Below, one piece after another: positions 34,401-46,343 of a stretch of DNA of 64,000 nt. The notes under the pieces were generated by a model. It searched no databases, had not been told where the DNA came from, and saw only the letters and a program-made list of their open reading frames with translations. Where the stretch lies: contig JAPDFW010000070.1 in NCBI GenBank assembly GCA_028826165.1, forward strand, positions 208,501-272,500, written 5' to 3'. The translations under genes were made by a program, and so were the position numbers. The stretch comes from Anaeramoeba ignava (lineage: Eukaryota > Metamonada > Anaeramoebidae). The first letter of the stretch is position 1, and each line of letters begins with the position of its first letter.

Positions 34401-36551
34401 ATTTTCTGATTGTTTTTTGGGAATAATTTGGTTGATTTTCTCATTTGAGTTTCTTAAATTTGTTGTTTTATTTTCATTACTGTTTATTTTCAACTCATTT
34501 TTTTCTTGATTTTGATTTTTTTTGTTGGTATCTTCAATATCATTGACAATTATCCAATTATTCGTTGAAATCCTTCGTTTTGCAACTCTTATTCTTGGCT
34601 TTTTTTTCTTTTGCTTTAAATTTGTTTCTTCTTGTTTTGTCTTTGATTGAAGTGAAGTATTTATTTCAAATTGTTTAGTTTCTAAATTTTTGATTTGATT
34701 ATTTTTTGATGATTGATCTAATTCAACTTGGTGATTAATTTCCGATTTTTTTCTTTTTTTCTTTTTTAGGTTTCGTTTATCAATTTGAGAAGGAACCTGT
34801 TTTATATTTGGTTTTAAGTCTATTTTTGAATTTGATTGTAAATCATTTTCAATTTCATTTTCAATTTCAAAATCATTTTCATTTTCATTTTCATTTTCAA
34901 TTTCAAAATCATTTTCTGATTCAGATATTGAAATTAAATCTGGTATTAAATTTGGAATTAGATCTGATTCTGATTCTTGTTCAAACTCTGATTCTGATTC
35001 TGATTCTGATCTTAAAATTAATTTAGATTCCAAATTTTTTGATTTTGGTTTTGTATTTGATTTTAAATCTAATTTTGTAATTGATTGTAAATCAGGCTGT
35101 AAATCTAATTTAGATTTTTTATTTGGTTTTGTATTTGATTTTGATTTTGATTTTTGATTTGATTTTGTATTTGATTTTGTATTTGATTTTGTATTTGATT
35201 TTGTATTTGATTTTGTATTTGATTTATTTGATTGTAAATTAGGTTTCAAAACTAATTTTGTATTTGATTTTGTATTTGATTTTGTATTTGATTTTGTATT
35301 TGATTTTGTATTTGATTTTGTATTTGATTTTGTATTTGATTTTTGATTTGATTTTGTATTTGATTTTGTATTTGATTTTGTATTTGATTTTGTATTTGAT
35401 TTTGTATTTGATTTTGTATTTGATTTATTTGATTGTAAATTAGGTTTCAAAACTAATTTTGTATTTGATTTTGTATTTGATTTTGTATTTGATTTTGTAT
35501 TTGGTTTTGTATTTGATTTTTGATTTGATTTTTGATTTGATTTTGTATTTGATTTTGTATTTGATTGTAAATTAGGTTTCAAAACTAATTTTGTATTTGA
35601 TTTTGTATTTGATTTTGTATTTGGTTGTAAATCTAATTTGGATTCTAATTTTGATTTTAATTTTGATTTTGTATTTGATTTTGTATTTGATTTTGTATTT
35701 GATTTTGTATTTGATTTTGTATTTGATTGTAAATCAGGTTGTAAATCTAATTTTGATTTTGAATCTAATTTAGATTTATTTGATTTTGCATTTGATTTTA
35801 AATTAGGTTTCAAAATTAATTTTGTATTTGATTTTGTATTTGATTTTGTATTTGATTTTTTATTTGATTTTGTATTTGGTTGTAAATCAGGTTGTAAATC
35901 TATTTTTGATTTTGAATCTAATTTAGATTTTTTATTTGATTGTAAATTAGGTTTCAAAACTAATTTTGTATTTGATTTTGTATTTGATTTTGTATTTGAT
36001 TTTGTATTTGATTTTGTATTTGATTTTAAATCTAATTTTGTAATTGATTGTAAATCAGGTTGTAAATCTATTTTTGATTTTGAATCTAATTTAGATTTTT
36101 TATTTGATTTTTATTTGATTTTTTATTTGATTGTAAATTAGGTTTCAAAACTAATTTTTGTATTTGATTTTGTATTTGATTTTGTATTTGGTTGTAAATC
36201 AGGTTGTAAATCTATTTTTGATTTTGAATCTAATTTAGATTTTTTATTTGATTTTGATTGTGATTTTGATTTGGATTGTGATTTTGAATTCGTTTGTAAA
36301 TTTTCAATTTCAAAATCTTTAACAATCACTAAATCTCCATCTTCAAAAATATCATTAACTTTATAACCAAAAAATAAATCTGCTTGTTGTGAATTCATTA
36401 ACATTTTCACTTTGACTTTTTGATGGTAAGTTTTTTCATAAGTTTCTGAAATGATTTTCATTAATTTTTTGATTGTAAAATTTTTATCAACTAAAATTAT
36501 AAATTTTGTATTTTCAATTCCTGATACATTTAATTGAAAAAATTGATTCAT
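31430..36551 (-). CDS. Giant Asn/Gln/Ser/Lys-rich protein with a possible ubiquitin-like N-terminus
   Basis: I join three minus-strand frames into one gene of roughly 1700 codons. The first ~90 residues ([20 protein letters not shown] and on to [14 protein letters not shown]) look like a beta-grasp or coilin-like domain; this is a weak guess. Next come arrays of TKSN and KPNLQSN units, a charged segment with [13 protein letters not shown], a helix-like block ([19 protein letters not shown]), about 500 residues of NQNQ/NENE repeat, [10 protein letters not shown], an Arg-rich [14 protein letters not shown] patch and a basic C-terminus. The frame is lost at three single-base run-length changes (near 36153, 36110 and 33552); the first two cancel. 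That pattern fits sequencing or assembly error in repeats. Function is unknown; basic patches hint at a nuclear protein. Confidence 0.6.
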
Positions 36552-36830
36552 TTTATATTTTTAAAAAAATAAAAAAAACAAAAAAAGAAAAAATAAAAAT
36601 TTTTTTTTAATTATTTTTTTTTCATTTTTTTTTCATTTTTATTTTTATTTTTTTTTTTATTTTTCTTTTTAATTTTGATCGTTAAAAAAGTACGTTATTA
36701 AAAAATTTATTTATTTTCTATTTTTTATTAAATAAAATAAACTTAAAAACTAATCTAAAATAAAAAAATAATTAAAAAAAAAATAAAATAACGTAAAAAA
36801 GAGAGAACAACAATTTATTATAAAATTAAA
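36552..36830. promoter_or_regulatory. Divergent promoter with an ACGT-containing inverted repeat
   Basis: This is the 279-base gap between two divergent starts (36551 minus, 36831 plus). In otherwise A/T-only sequence, TACGTTATT at 36691-36699 is mirrored by AATAACGTA at 36787-36795. Paired ACGT cores are a common form of binding site for bZIP-like factors; here the role is inferred. Confidence 0.4.
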
Positions 36831-39800
36831 ATGAGTCAAATTGCAAAAAATTCACAAAAATTTACAAAAAGCCAACTTTCAAAAATTAATCCAAAAATTA
36901 ACGAGAAATTTGAACAAAAAAAAATAGAAATAATTCAAAATCATTTAAATGTGAAAAAACAAGAATTTCAAAAATTCTTTAGTTATTTAAATTTATTAAT
37001 ATCAAAAGGAAAAGATAAATCAACAGAAAAAAATGAAAATCAAAATGAAAATGAAAATCAAAATGAAAATCAAAATGAAATTGAAATTGAAATTGAAAAT
37101 GAAAATGAAAATCAAAATGAAAATAAAGAAGCATTAATAAATTTTATTAATACATTTGATAACAAGAAAATTGAGTTAAATCTCTTTGAAAAAACTCCTC
37201 CTGATCTTTTATATTTGAAGCAAGAAATGAAAATAATGAATATTGAACGCAATATTTTATTTCGTCAATTAAGTTTAAAACAAAAATCATTTATTATCAA
37301 AAAAATTTGCAATTATTTGAGTAATCAAAGTATATTTGCTATTACTCCAGGTTCAACTTTGAAAGAACCAAAAAATTCAAGCATTTTTTCTTTAATACGG
37401 TATTTATTTTTATTTTTAATTCAAATTCAATTCAATTTTTAATTCAATTCAATATTCAATTTAATTTAATTCAATTTAATTTAATTTTTAATTCAAATTA
37501 ATTCAATTTTCAATTCAATTCAATTTAATTTAATTCAATTCAATTTTTAATTCAATTTAATTCAATTCAAATTAATTCAATTTATTTTTCAATTCAATTT
37601 AATTTTTAATTTTCAATTTAATTCAATTCAATTCAATTTAATTTTTAATTTAATTCAATTCAATTTAATTCAATTCTTAATTCAATTCAATTTAATTCAA
37701 TTTATTTTTCAATTCAATTTATTTTTCAATTTAATTCAATTTTCAATTTAATTCAATTTTCAATTCAATTCAATTCAATTCAATTTTTAATTCAATTTAA
37801 TTTAATTTTTAATTCAAATTAATTCAATTTAATTCAATTTTTAATTCAATTCAATTCAATTTAATATTCAATTTAATTTAATTCAAATTAATTCAATTTA
37901 ATTTAATTTATTTTTCAATTTATTTTTCAATTTATTTTTCAATTTATTTTTCAATTCAATTCAATTCAATTCAATTCAATTCAATTCAATTTTCAATTCA
38001 ATTTTCAATTCAATTTTCAATTCAATTCAATTCAATTCAATATTCAATTTAATTTAATTCAATTTTTAATTCAATTTTCAATTTAATTCAATTTAATTTA
38101 ATTCAATTTTCATTTTAATTCAAATTCAATTCAAATTCAATTTATTTTTCAATTCAATTCAATTTATTTCAATTCAATTTATTTTAATTTATTTTATTTT
38201 TTTCAGTGACACGTTTACTGATAAACCTTTAAGAGAATATGATAATTATATTTGTGAAGTTGTTTTATTTGAATTATTAAAATCTTTAACAAAAGAAAGT
38301 AAAAATCCAAAACAAAAAAAAAATTTTTTAAATCAAAATAAATCTTAAATAATAAAAAAATTTTTTTATATATATAAAAAAAATAATAAGTTGATTTAAT
38401 TCCTGTTGATTTTTATTTCGAGCGTTTGGTGAATTATGATCAATGCGATAAAAAAGATTTACTTCCTTATATAAAAAGTCCTGAAATAGCAGAAATATGG
38501 GAATCACTTATCAAATTATGGAAAAATTCATATTCACAAGGAAATTTAGATCCAGCTCAAATTTCTTCGCTATATTTCCCAATAATATTTCGATATTTAA
38601 ATCCAAAAATCAAAATCAAAGATGTTGAAGTCAAAGAAAATGATTCAGAAATTTTCCAGTTAAAAAACAAAGAAGGATATCTTGATATTACAACTCACAC
38701 TCGCCATCTATTCTTTTTCCAAAATGAACGGCAATCACAGAATTTCAAGACAAAATATTCAATCAAGTGCTTTGTTGTTATTGATGATAAATATATTCAT
38801 TTTTATCATGAAGAAAAAAAAGAAAATAAAATTGAAAGTTTTCTTCTACAAGACATTTCTGTGTATCAAAATAACCCAAAAATTGAAGAAGAATCAAATG
38901 ATTTAATTCAAAATTCCGAAAACATGAATATAAATACAAATACTAATACTAATGCAAACACAAATATAAATATAAATACAAATCCATCTTTAAATATGGA
39001 TTTCGATTTTTTCAGTGATGATCTTGAAAAAAGCTTTATTATTATGGAAAATAATTCAGGATTTTCATTCAAGTTAAAAGCAAAAAACTCTGAAGAAAAA
39101 AATAATTGGATTTCTGAAATTTATGAAAGAAAAATGGCATTATTTGTAATTTAATTTAAAATCAAAAATAAAATTTAAATCAAAATTTAATTCAAAATTC
39201 AAAATTCAAAATTCAAAATTTAATTCAGAACCAAACTGGCTTAATTCTTAATTATCTATCAACTTTAAATGATAAAAATCTTTTTGTAAATTTGCTTATT
39301 GCAAATGATATGACATTACTTGGAGCCATTGTAGAGAATTTTTCAACTCGTATTTATTCCAAAAATTTTGAATCATCAGAAACACTTGGAAGAGCATTAG
39401 TATATATTTTCCATTCAAGAGATCGTATTATTCCATTTTTAAGATGGATGATATATTTAGAAGTGACAGAAAAAAGTAAAAATAATGAACAAAATTTAAT
39501 TTAACATGAAAATTTCAAAAAATTGGTTTAAAAATTTTATTTAACATGAAAATTTCAAAAAATTTCATTTAAAAATAAAAAAGCTTCTGATAAATCACTA
39601 TTTAGATCAAGTTCACTTTCAGCAAAAGTGTTAGGAATTTATTCCCATCTAATTGGAGACGAATTTTTAATATCCACAATCAGTTCAACAATAAACACAG
39701 CATCAAAAGTAAAATCATATCTTGAACTTGATCCAGAAAAAGTTGGGAAAGATCAAGCAGATCGAAATCGAAGCGCAGCAATGTTAATAGCAAATGAAGT

Positions 39801-40359
39801 TATCGGCAAAATCATGATTTCAGTTCGAGAGATGCCGTTACAATTTTTTCAAATTTGTCGAGCAATTCACAAAACAGTTCGTAGAATTTTCCCATCATCT
39901 TCATCATCCGCAATCAATAGCTTTATTTTCTTGCGGTTCTTTGTACCAGCTATTGCTTCACCTGAAGCTTTTGGAATTGTGAAGGAAAGTGAAATCACAG
40001 TTACAATTCGACGTAATTTAGTTCTTGTTTCCAAAATAATCCAAAATATCGCAAATCAAATTGAAGGAATGATTGGTGCTCAAGCTTGTTTGAATAATTT
40101 TATTGCGCAAAGTTCTGTTCGTGTTGTCAAATTATATAAACAATTTGTTAAGATTCCTGAAGGCAAAAAAGATTTGTGGAGTTTTCAACATAAACCAGTT
40201 TCTCAAGAAGAAATTGACAATTCAATTGAAGTTGTTCAAAATTATGTTAAATCTCATTTTGATGATTTGAAGGATGTTTTGCTTCATTTTAATACAAGAA
40301 AATATATGACTCCTTATATTTTGGATTTCATTGAAAATCTCATTAATTTAAATATTTAA
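36831..40359 (+). CDS. PH domain plus RasGAP domain protein (5 exons)
   Basis: Exons 36831-37399, 38207-38298, 38391-39145, 39229-39475 and 39584-40359 close in frame to give 812 residues. The N-terminal ~290 residues are helical with a Glu/Asn run and not recognised. A PH-like domain follows (KEGYLDITTHTRHLFFFQ to NNWISEIYE, about 295-470), interrupted by a Asn/Thr repeat. Residues about 480-800 are a RasGAP domain: the arginine-finger region SLFRSSSLSAK, the structural motif FLRFFVPAIASPEAF and the preceding SAINSF are all present, so catalysis on Ras-type GTPases is expected. Intron 1 (807 bases) is AATTCAATT repeat. Substrate is unknown; the Rab-like genes upstream are not expected RasGAP targets. 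No lesion is visible. Confidence 0.87.
37400..38206 (+). repeat. RasGAP gene intron 1, AATTCAATTTAATT repeat
   Basis: The GT-AG intron starts GTATTTATTT and ends TTTTTTTCAG. The interior is built from AATTC and AATTT pentamers with no G in the sense strand. It is a type not used in any other intron of the window. Confidence 0.9.
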
Positions 40360-40557
40360 AAATCATTTCTCCATTTATTCTCATCATTCAATTTAATTAT
40401 TCAACTGACTTATCAATTCATTCATTTTAGATTTGTTTTTTTTCCCTTTTTTTAATTTGATTCAAAAACAAAATCCAAAAAAAAAAAAACAATCTAAAAA
40501 AAAAAATTAAAATCAAAATTCATTTTTTTCATTTTTTCATTTTTTTTCTTTTCAAAA

Positions 40558-42318
40558 ATGAATGAAATTATATTTTTTGGAAGAAATCAAAATCCAATTA
40601 TAAGAAACGAAAAAATAAAAATAACAAAACCAATTCAATTTAAATTTGAAAATGAAAATGAAAATGAAAATGAAAAACAAATTAAACAAATTTCTTCAGG
40701 AAGTTATTCAACAATTTTCCTTTTTAAAAATGGAAAAGCAATAGAATATTTCAAGATATTCAAATCAAAATCCTGAAAAATCCAAATTGAAAATATTCAA
40801 AAAGTATCTGTTGGTGGCAGAAATGAAGCTATTTTAACATTAGAAGGAAATGTATTTGCTAAAGGAGATGATATTAATCCAGAAAATCCAAAAGAATTTA
40901 TCAATATTTCATCATTAATTGAAGATAAAAATGATAGAATAATTGAAGATATTGTTTCTGGATACGATTCAATTTACTTATTAACTTTAAATCAAAATGC
41001 TTATGGAATTGGTTCAAATTATTCTTGTCAACTTGGTTTTGATTCCAATGTACTTAAAAAAACAGAAAAACCAATTTTAATGATGAAAAATGTTTCTAAA
41101 ATATTTTCAGGAAATTTTTCAGATTATGTTTTTCTTTTAAATTCAAATCAAGAATTATTTGGATGCGGATATAATATATATGGACAACTTGGATTAGGAG
41201 AATCAATAAATGAAATAACAATCAATAAATTAACCAAAATAAAAAATATTCCAAAAGGCAAAATAATTGATATTCAATGTGGAAATTTTCATTCAATAAT
41301 GTTGATTGAAGATGAAGATAAAAATCCAAAAAGAAAACTTTATTCAACAGGATATTCTTCAAAAAATGGTCTTGGTAAAGAATTTAGAGATACTTGTGAA
41401 TTTACTGAAATCAAATCATCTTTATTTGAAAATGATGATAATATTCTTGATTTTTCTGTTGGAAGATCTCATACTTTGATTTTAACATCCAATTCAAAAT
41501 TAATAGGATTTGGAAGTAATTATTATGGACAATTAGGAACTGAAGATACAAAAGATCATTTATTTCCAATTCAAATTGAACTTCCTAAATTAAGATTTAA
41601 TGATGATATTTTCAATTATCATCTTTCTTGTGGAGAATTCAAATCATTTCTTTATTATTTACCTCTTTCTTTTTCCAATCTTGAAGAAGATTTGATAAAA
41701 TTATTTGAAAGAAAAGAATTTTGTGATATTTCATTTAAAACCGAAAATGGAGAAATAATTGAAGCTCATAAATTAATATTGAAATATAGATTAAATCAAA
41801 ATCAAAATGAAATTGAAAAACTTCAAGAAATTATTTCAAAAAAATCAATTAAAGAATCAAATCAAATATTTGAAATGATTTATTCAAACAGAATAATAAA
41901 TCCAAAATTATATTCTGAAATTAAAGAAATTATAAATTCAAATGAAAAAATTGAAGAAACAATGAAAAGAATTTATTTAAATGAAAATGAAAATGAAAAA
42001 GATTTTATAATTGAAAGAAAAGAAAAACAATATAAATTTCCCAAATTAATATTAATAATGAGAAGTGAATTATATCGAGGAATGTTTTTATCTGTAACAA
42101 ATGATACTTCAAATAAAGTTACAGATTATAGTGAATTAAGTAATAAATCATTTCAAATATTTGAATATTGGATTTATTCAAATCAAATTAAAAATGAAAT
42201 TCAAATTACACAAGAAATAATTGATGAAATTAAAATTGGAATTGATTATTTTCAATTAAATCAAACAAATCCAAATTTATTTGATTTATTAACTAACAAA
42301 TTTAATAATCAAAATTAA
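40558..42318 (+). pseudogene. RCC1-BTB paralog 4 (stop at codon 73, lost CaaX)
   Basis: ATG at 40558 opens MNEIIFFGRNQNPIIR, then the acidic run. Between 40750 and 40785 two compensating one-base changes produce TGA at 40774-40776; the frame then resumes and stays open through the RCC1 blades (LFGCGYNIYGQLG) and BTB domain to the stop at 42316. A relic KKKNCLIF ending remains in frame at 42358-42381 beyond two TAA codons. Translation could restart at a conserved Met (41080), but that would drop half the RCC1 fold. Confidence 0.75.
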
Positions 42319-42658
42319 AATTAAAATTCAAATTCAAATCAAAATCAAATTCAAAAAAAGAAAAATTGTTTAATTTTTTAATAAGAAATAATAACCAAAT
42401 TAAAATCAAGAAGAAAACGAAGAAGAAAGTTTATTTTGATTTAAATTTTAATTTTAATTTTAATTTTAATTTTAATTTTAAATTTAATTTTAATTTTAAT
42501 TTTAATTTTAATTTTAATTTTAATTTTAATTTTAATTTTAATTTTAATTTTAATTTTAAATTTTAATTTTAATTTTAATTTTAATTTTAATTTTAATTTT
42601 AATTTTAATTTTAATTTTAATTTTAATTTTAATTTTAATTTTAATTTTAATTTTAATT
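42319..42658. repeat. AATTTT repeat at the centre of a tail-to-tail inverted gene pair
   Basis: After about 100 bases of tail relic, the sequence from 42430 to 42665 is almost pure TTTTAA. It separates a plus-strand and a minus-strand RCC1-BTB copy whose 3' ends both face it. Confidence 0.85.
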
Positions 42659-44394
42659 TTAATTTTGATTATTAAATTTTTTAATTAATAAATCAAATAA
42701 ATTTGGATTTGTTTGATTTAATTGAAAATAATCAATTCCTGTTTCTAATTCTTCAATTATTTCTTGTGTAATTTCAATTTCATTTTTAATTTGATTTGAA
42801 TAAATCCAATATTCAAATATTTGAAATGATTTATTACTTAATTCACTATAATCTGTAACTTTATTAGATTTATCTTCAGTTACAGATAAAAACATTCCTC
42901 GATATAATTCACTTCTCATTATTAATATTAATTTGGGAAATTTATATTGTTTTTCTTTTCTTTCAATTATAAAATCTTTTTCATTTTCATTTAAATAAAT
43001 TCTTTTCATTGTTTCTTCAATTTTTTCATTTGAATTTATAATTTCTTTAATTTCAGAATATAATTTTGGATTTATTATTCTGTTTGAATAAATCATTTCA
43101 AATATTTGATTTGATTCTTTAATTGATTTTTGAAATAATTTCTTGAAGTTTTTCAATTTGATTTTGATTTTGATTTAATCTATATTTCAATATTAATTTA
43201 TGAGCTTCAATTATTTCTCCATTTTCGGTTTTAAATGAAATATCACAAAATTCTTTTCTTCTAAATAATTTTATCAAATCTTCTTCAAGATTGGAAAGAG
43301 AAGGAGAATAATAAATAAATGAACTGTGAGCACCACAAGAAATATGATAATTGAAAATATCATCATTAAATCTTAATTTAGGAAGTTCAATTTGAATTGG
43401 AATTAATTGATTATTTGTATCTCCAGTTCCTAATTGTCCATAATAATTACTTCCAAATACGATTAATTTTCCCTTTTGGAAGTTAAAACCAAAGTATGAA
43501 CATTTCCAACACAAAAATCAAGAATATTATTATCATTTTCAAATAAAGATGATTTGATTTCAGTAAATTCACAAGTTGATCTATTTCTTTTATCAAGTCC
43601 ATTATATTCCCAATATCCACATGAATAAAGTTTTCTTTTTGGATTTTGATTTTCATTTTCAATCAACATTATCGAATGACCATATCCATATTGAATATCA
43701 ATTATTTTGCCTTTTGGAATATTTTGGATTTTGGTTAATTTTTGGATTTTTGTTTCTTTCTTGATTCTCCTAATCCAAGTTGACCATGTTCATTATATCC
43801 GCATCCAAATAATTCTTGATTTGAATTTAAAAGAAAAACATATTTTGAAGAATTTCCTGAAAATATTTTAGAAACATTTTTCATCATTAAAATTGGTTTT
43901 TCTGTTTTTGAAAGTACATTGGAATCAAAACCAAGTTGACTATAACCATTTGAACCAATTCCATAAGCATTTTGATTTGAAGTTAATAAATAAATTGAAG
44001 TAAATCCAGAAACAACATCTTCAATTATTCTATCATTTGTATCTTCAATTAATGATGAAATATTGATAAATTCTTTTGGATTTTCTGGATTAATATCATC
44101 TCCTTTGGCAAATACATTTCCTTCTTTTGTTAAAATAGCTTCATTTGAAACCAACAGATACTTTTTGAATATTTTCAATTTGGATTTTTTCAGGATTTTG
44201 ATTTGAATCTCTTAAATATTCTATTGCTTTTCCATTTTTAAAAAGGAAAATTGTTGAAAATAACTTGATGAAATTTGTTTAATTTGTTTTTCATTTTCAT
44301 TTTCATTTTCATTTTCATTTTCATTTTCAAATTTAAATTGAATTGGTTTTGTTATTTTTGGTTCATTTTTGATTAAAAATAAACAATCATTCAT
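42659..44394 (-). pseudogene. RCC1-BTB paralog 5 (multiple frame breaks)
   Basis: The family start MNDCLF lies at 44394, but the frame breaks near 44250 and 44165, again near 43750 and 43480, and finally near 43135, where QEIISK runs into a stop. The 43135 lesion is a loss of two bases in an A7 run (sense strand), and the copy at 46.3-48.1 kb has exactly the same change. The blades (YGIGSNGYSQLG, LFGCGYNEHGQLG) and the BTB segment are otherwise highly conserved. It ends FNNQN without CaaX. Confidence 0.85.
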
Positions 44395-44461
44395 TTTTGA
44401 AAAGAAAAATGAAAAAATGAAAAACGTTTTTTTGGATTTTAATTTTAATTTTGATTTTAAT

Positions 44462-46194
44462 TTAAAAAATTAAACATTTTTCTTTTTGTTTTGTTGGGTT
44501 TTGATTATTAAATTGTTTAATTAATAAATCAAATAAATTTGGATTTGTTTGATTTAATTGAAAATAATCAATTCCAATTTGAATTTCATCAATTATTTCT
44601 TGTGTAATTTCAATTTCTTCTTTAATTTGATTTGAATAAATCCAATATTCAAATATTTGAAATGATTTATTACTTAATTCACTATAATCTGTAACTTTAT
44701 TTGATTTATCTTCAGTTACAGATAAAAACATTCCTCGATATAATTCACTTCTCATTATTAATATTAATTTTGGAAATTTATATTGTTTTTCTTTTCTTTC
44801 AATTATAAAATCTTTTTCATTTTCATTTTCATTTTCATTTAAATAAATTCTTTTCATTGTTTCTTCAATTTTTTCATTTGAATTTATAATTTCTTTAATT
44901 TCAGAATATAATTTTGGATTTATTATTCTGTTTGAATAAATCATTTCAAATATTTGATTTGATTCTTTAATTGATTTTTTTGAAATAATTTCTTGAAGTT
45001 TTTCAATTTCATTTTGATTTTGATTTAATCTATATTTCAATATTAATTTATGAGCTTCAATTATTTCTCCATTTTCGGTTTTAAATGAAATATCACAAAA
45101 TTCTTTTCTTCTAAATAGTTTTATCAAATCTTCTTCAAGATTGGAAAAAGAAGGAGAATAATAAAGAAATGAACTCCAAGCTCCACAAGAAATATGATAA
45201 TTGAAAATATCTTCATTAAATCTTAATTTAGGAAGTTCAATTTGAATTGGAGAATATTGATATTCTTTACTCGTTTTAGTTCCTAATCCGATCATCTTTC
45301 CTTTTTCTGTTAAAATCAAAGTATGATTTCAACAGAAAAATCAAGAATATTATCATCATTTTCAAATAAAGATGATTTGATTTCAGTAAATTCATGAGTA
45401 AGTTTTCTTTTTGGATTTTGATTTTCATTTTCAATCAACATTATTGAAAAAGCCCATCCACATTGAATATCAATTATTTTGCCTTTTGGAATATTTTGGA
45501 TTTTGGTTAATTTTTTGATTTTCTTTTCATTTCTTTCTGATTTTCCTAATCCAAGTTGTCCATATTCATTATCACCAGATACAAATAATTCTTGATTTGA
45601 ATTTAAAAGAAAAACAAATTGAGAAGAATTTCCTGAAAATATTTTAGAAACATTTTTCATCATTAAAATTGGTTTTTCTGTTTTTTTAAGTACATTGGAA
45701 TCAAAACCAAGTTGGTCGTAATAATTTGAACCAATTCCATAAGCATTTTGATTTGAAGTTAATAAGTAAATTGTACTTCTTCCAGAAACAACATCTTTAA
45801 TTATTCTATCATTTGTATCTTCAATTAATGATGAAATATTGATAAATTCTTTTGGATTATTTGGATTAATATCATCTCCTTTGGCAAATACATTTCCTTC
45901 TATTGTTAAAATAGCTCCAACTTCAGATCCACTCGAAAATACTTTTTGAATATTTTTAATTTGGATTTTTGCAGGATTTTGTTTTGAATCTTTTAAATAT
46001 TCTATTGCTTTTCCATTTTCAAAAAGGAAAATTATTGAAGTTTCGCAAATTGCAATTTGTTTAATTTGTTTTTCATTTTCATTTTCATTTTCATTTTCAT
46101 TTTCATTTTCAAATTTAAATTGAATTGGTTTTGTTATTTTATTATCTGTTTCGTTTTTGAAAACTAAATGGAATTCATTTCTTCCGAAAAATAA
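44462..46194 (-). pseudogene. RCC1-BTB paralog 6 (start replaced by repeat; internal frameshift)
   Basis: The frame is open from about 46194 (LFFGRNEFHLVF) down to 45316 but has no ATG, because the first codons are replaced by AATTTT repeat abutting the next gene's 3' end. A deletion near 45335 then shifts the frame inside the RCC1 region; the rest (45319-44462) is open, covers the BTB domain and ends with a KQKEKCLIF CaaX box. So the tail is intact while the head is lost. Confidence 0.8.
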
Positions 46195-46343
46195 TTTTGA
46201 TTTTAATTTTTTAATTTTAATTTTAATTTTAATTTTAATTTTAATTTTGATTTTGATTTTAATTTTAATTTTAATTTTGATTTTAATTTTAATTTTGAAT
46301 TTTAATTTTGATTTTAATTTTAATTTTAATTTTAATTTTGATT

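Noticed and set aside
38299-38425. Separate genes for the N-terminal protein at 36.8 kb and the PH-RasGAP part
   Set aside because: A short exon (38207-38298) and phase-compatible GT-AG introns join them into one continuous frame.
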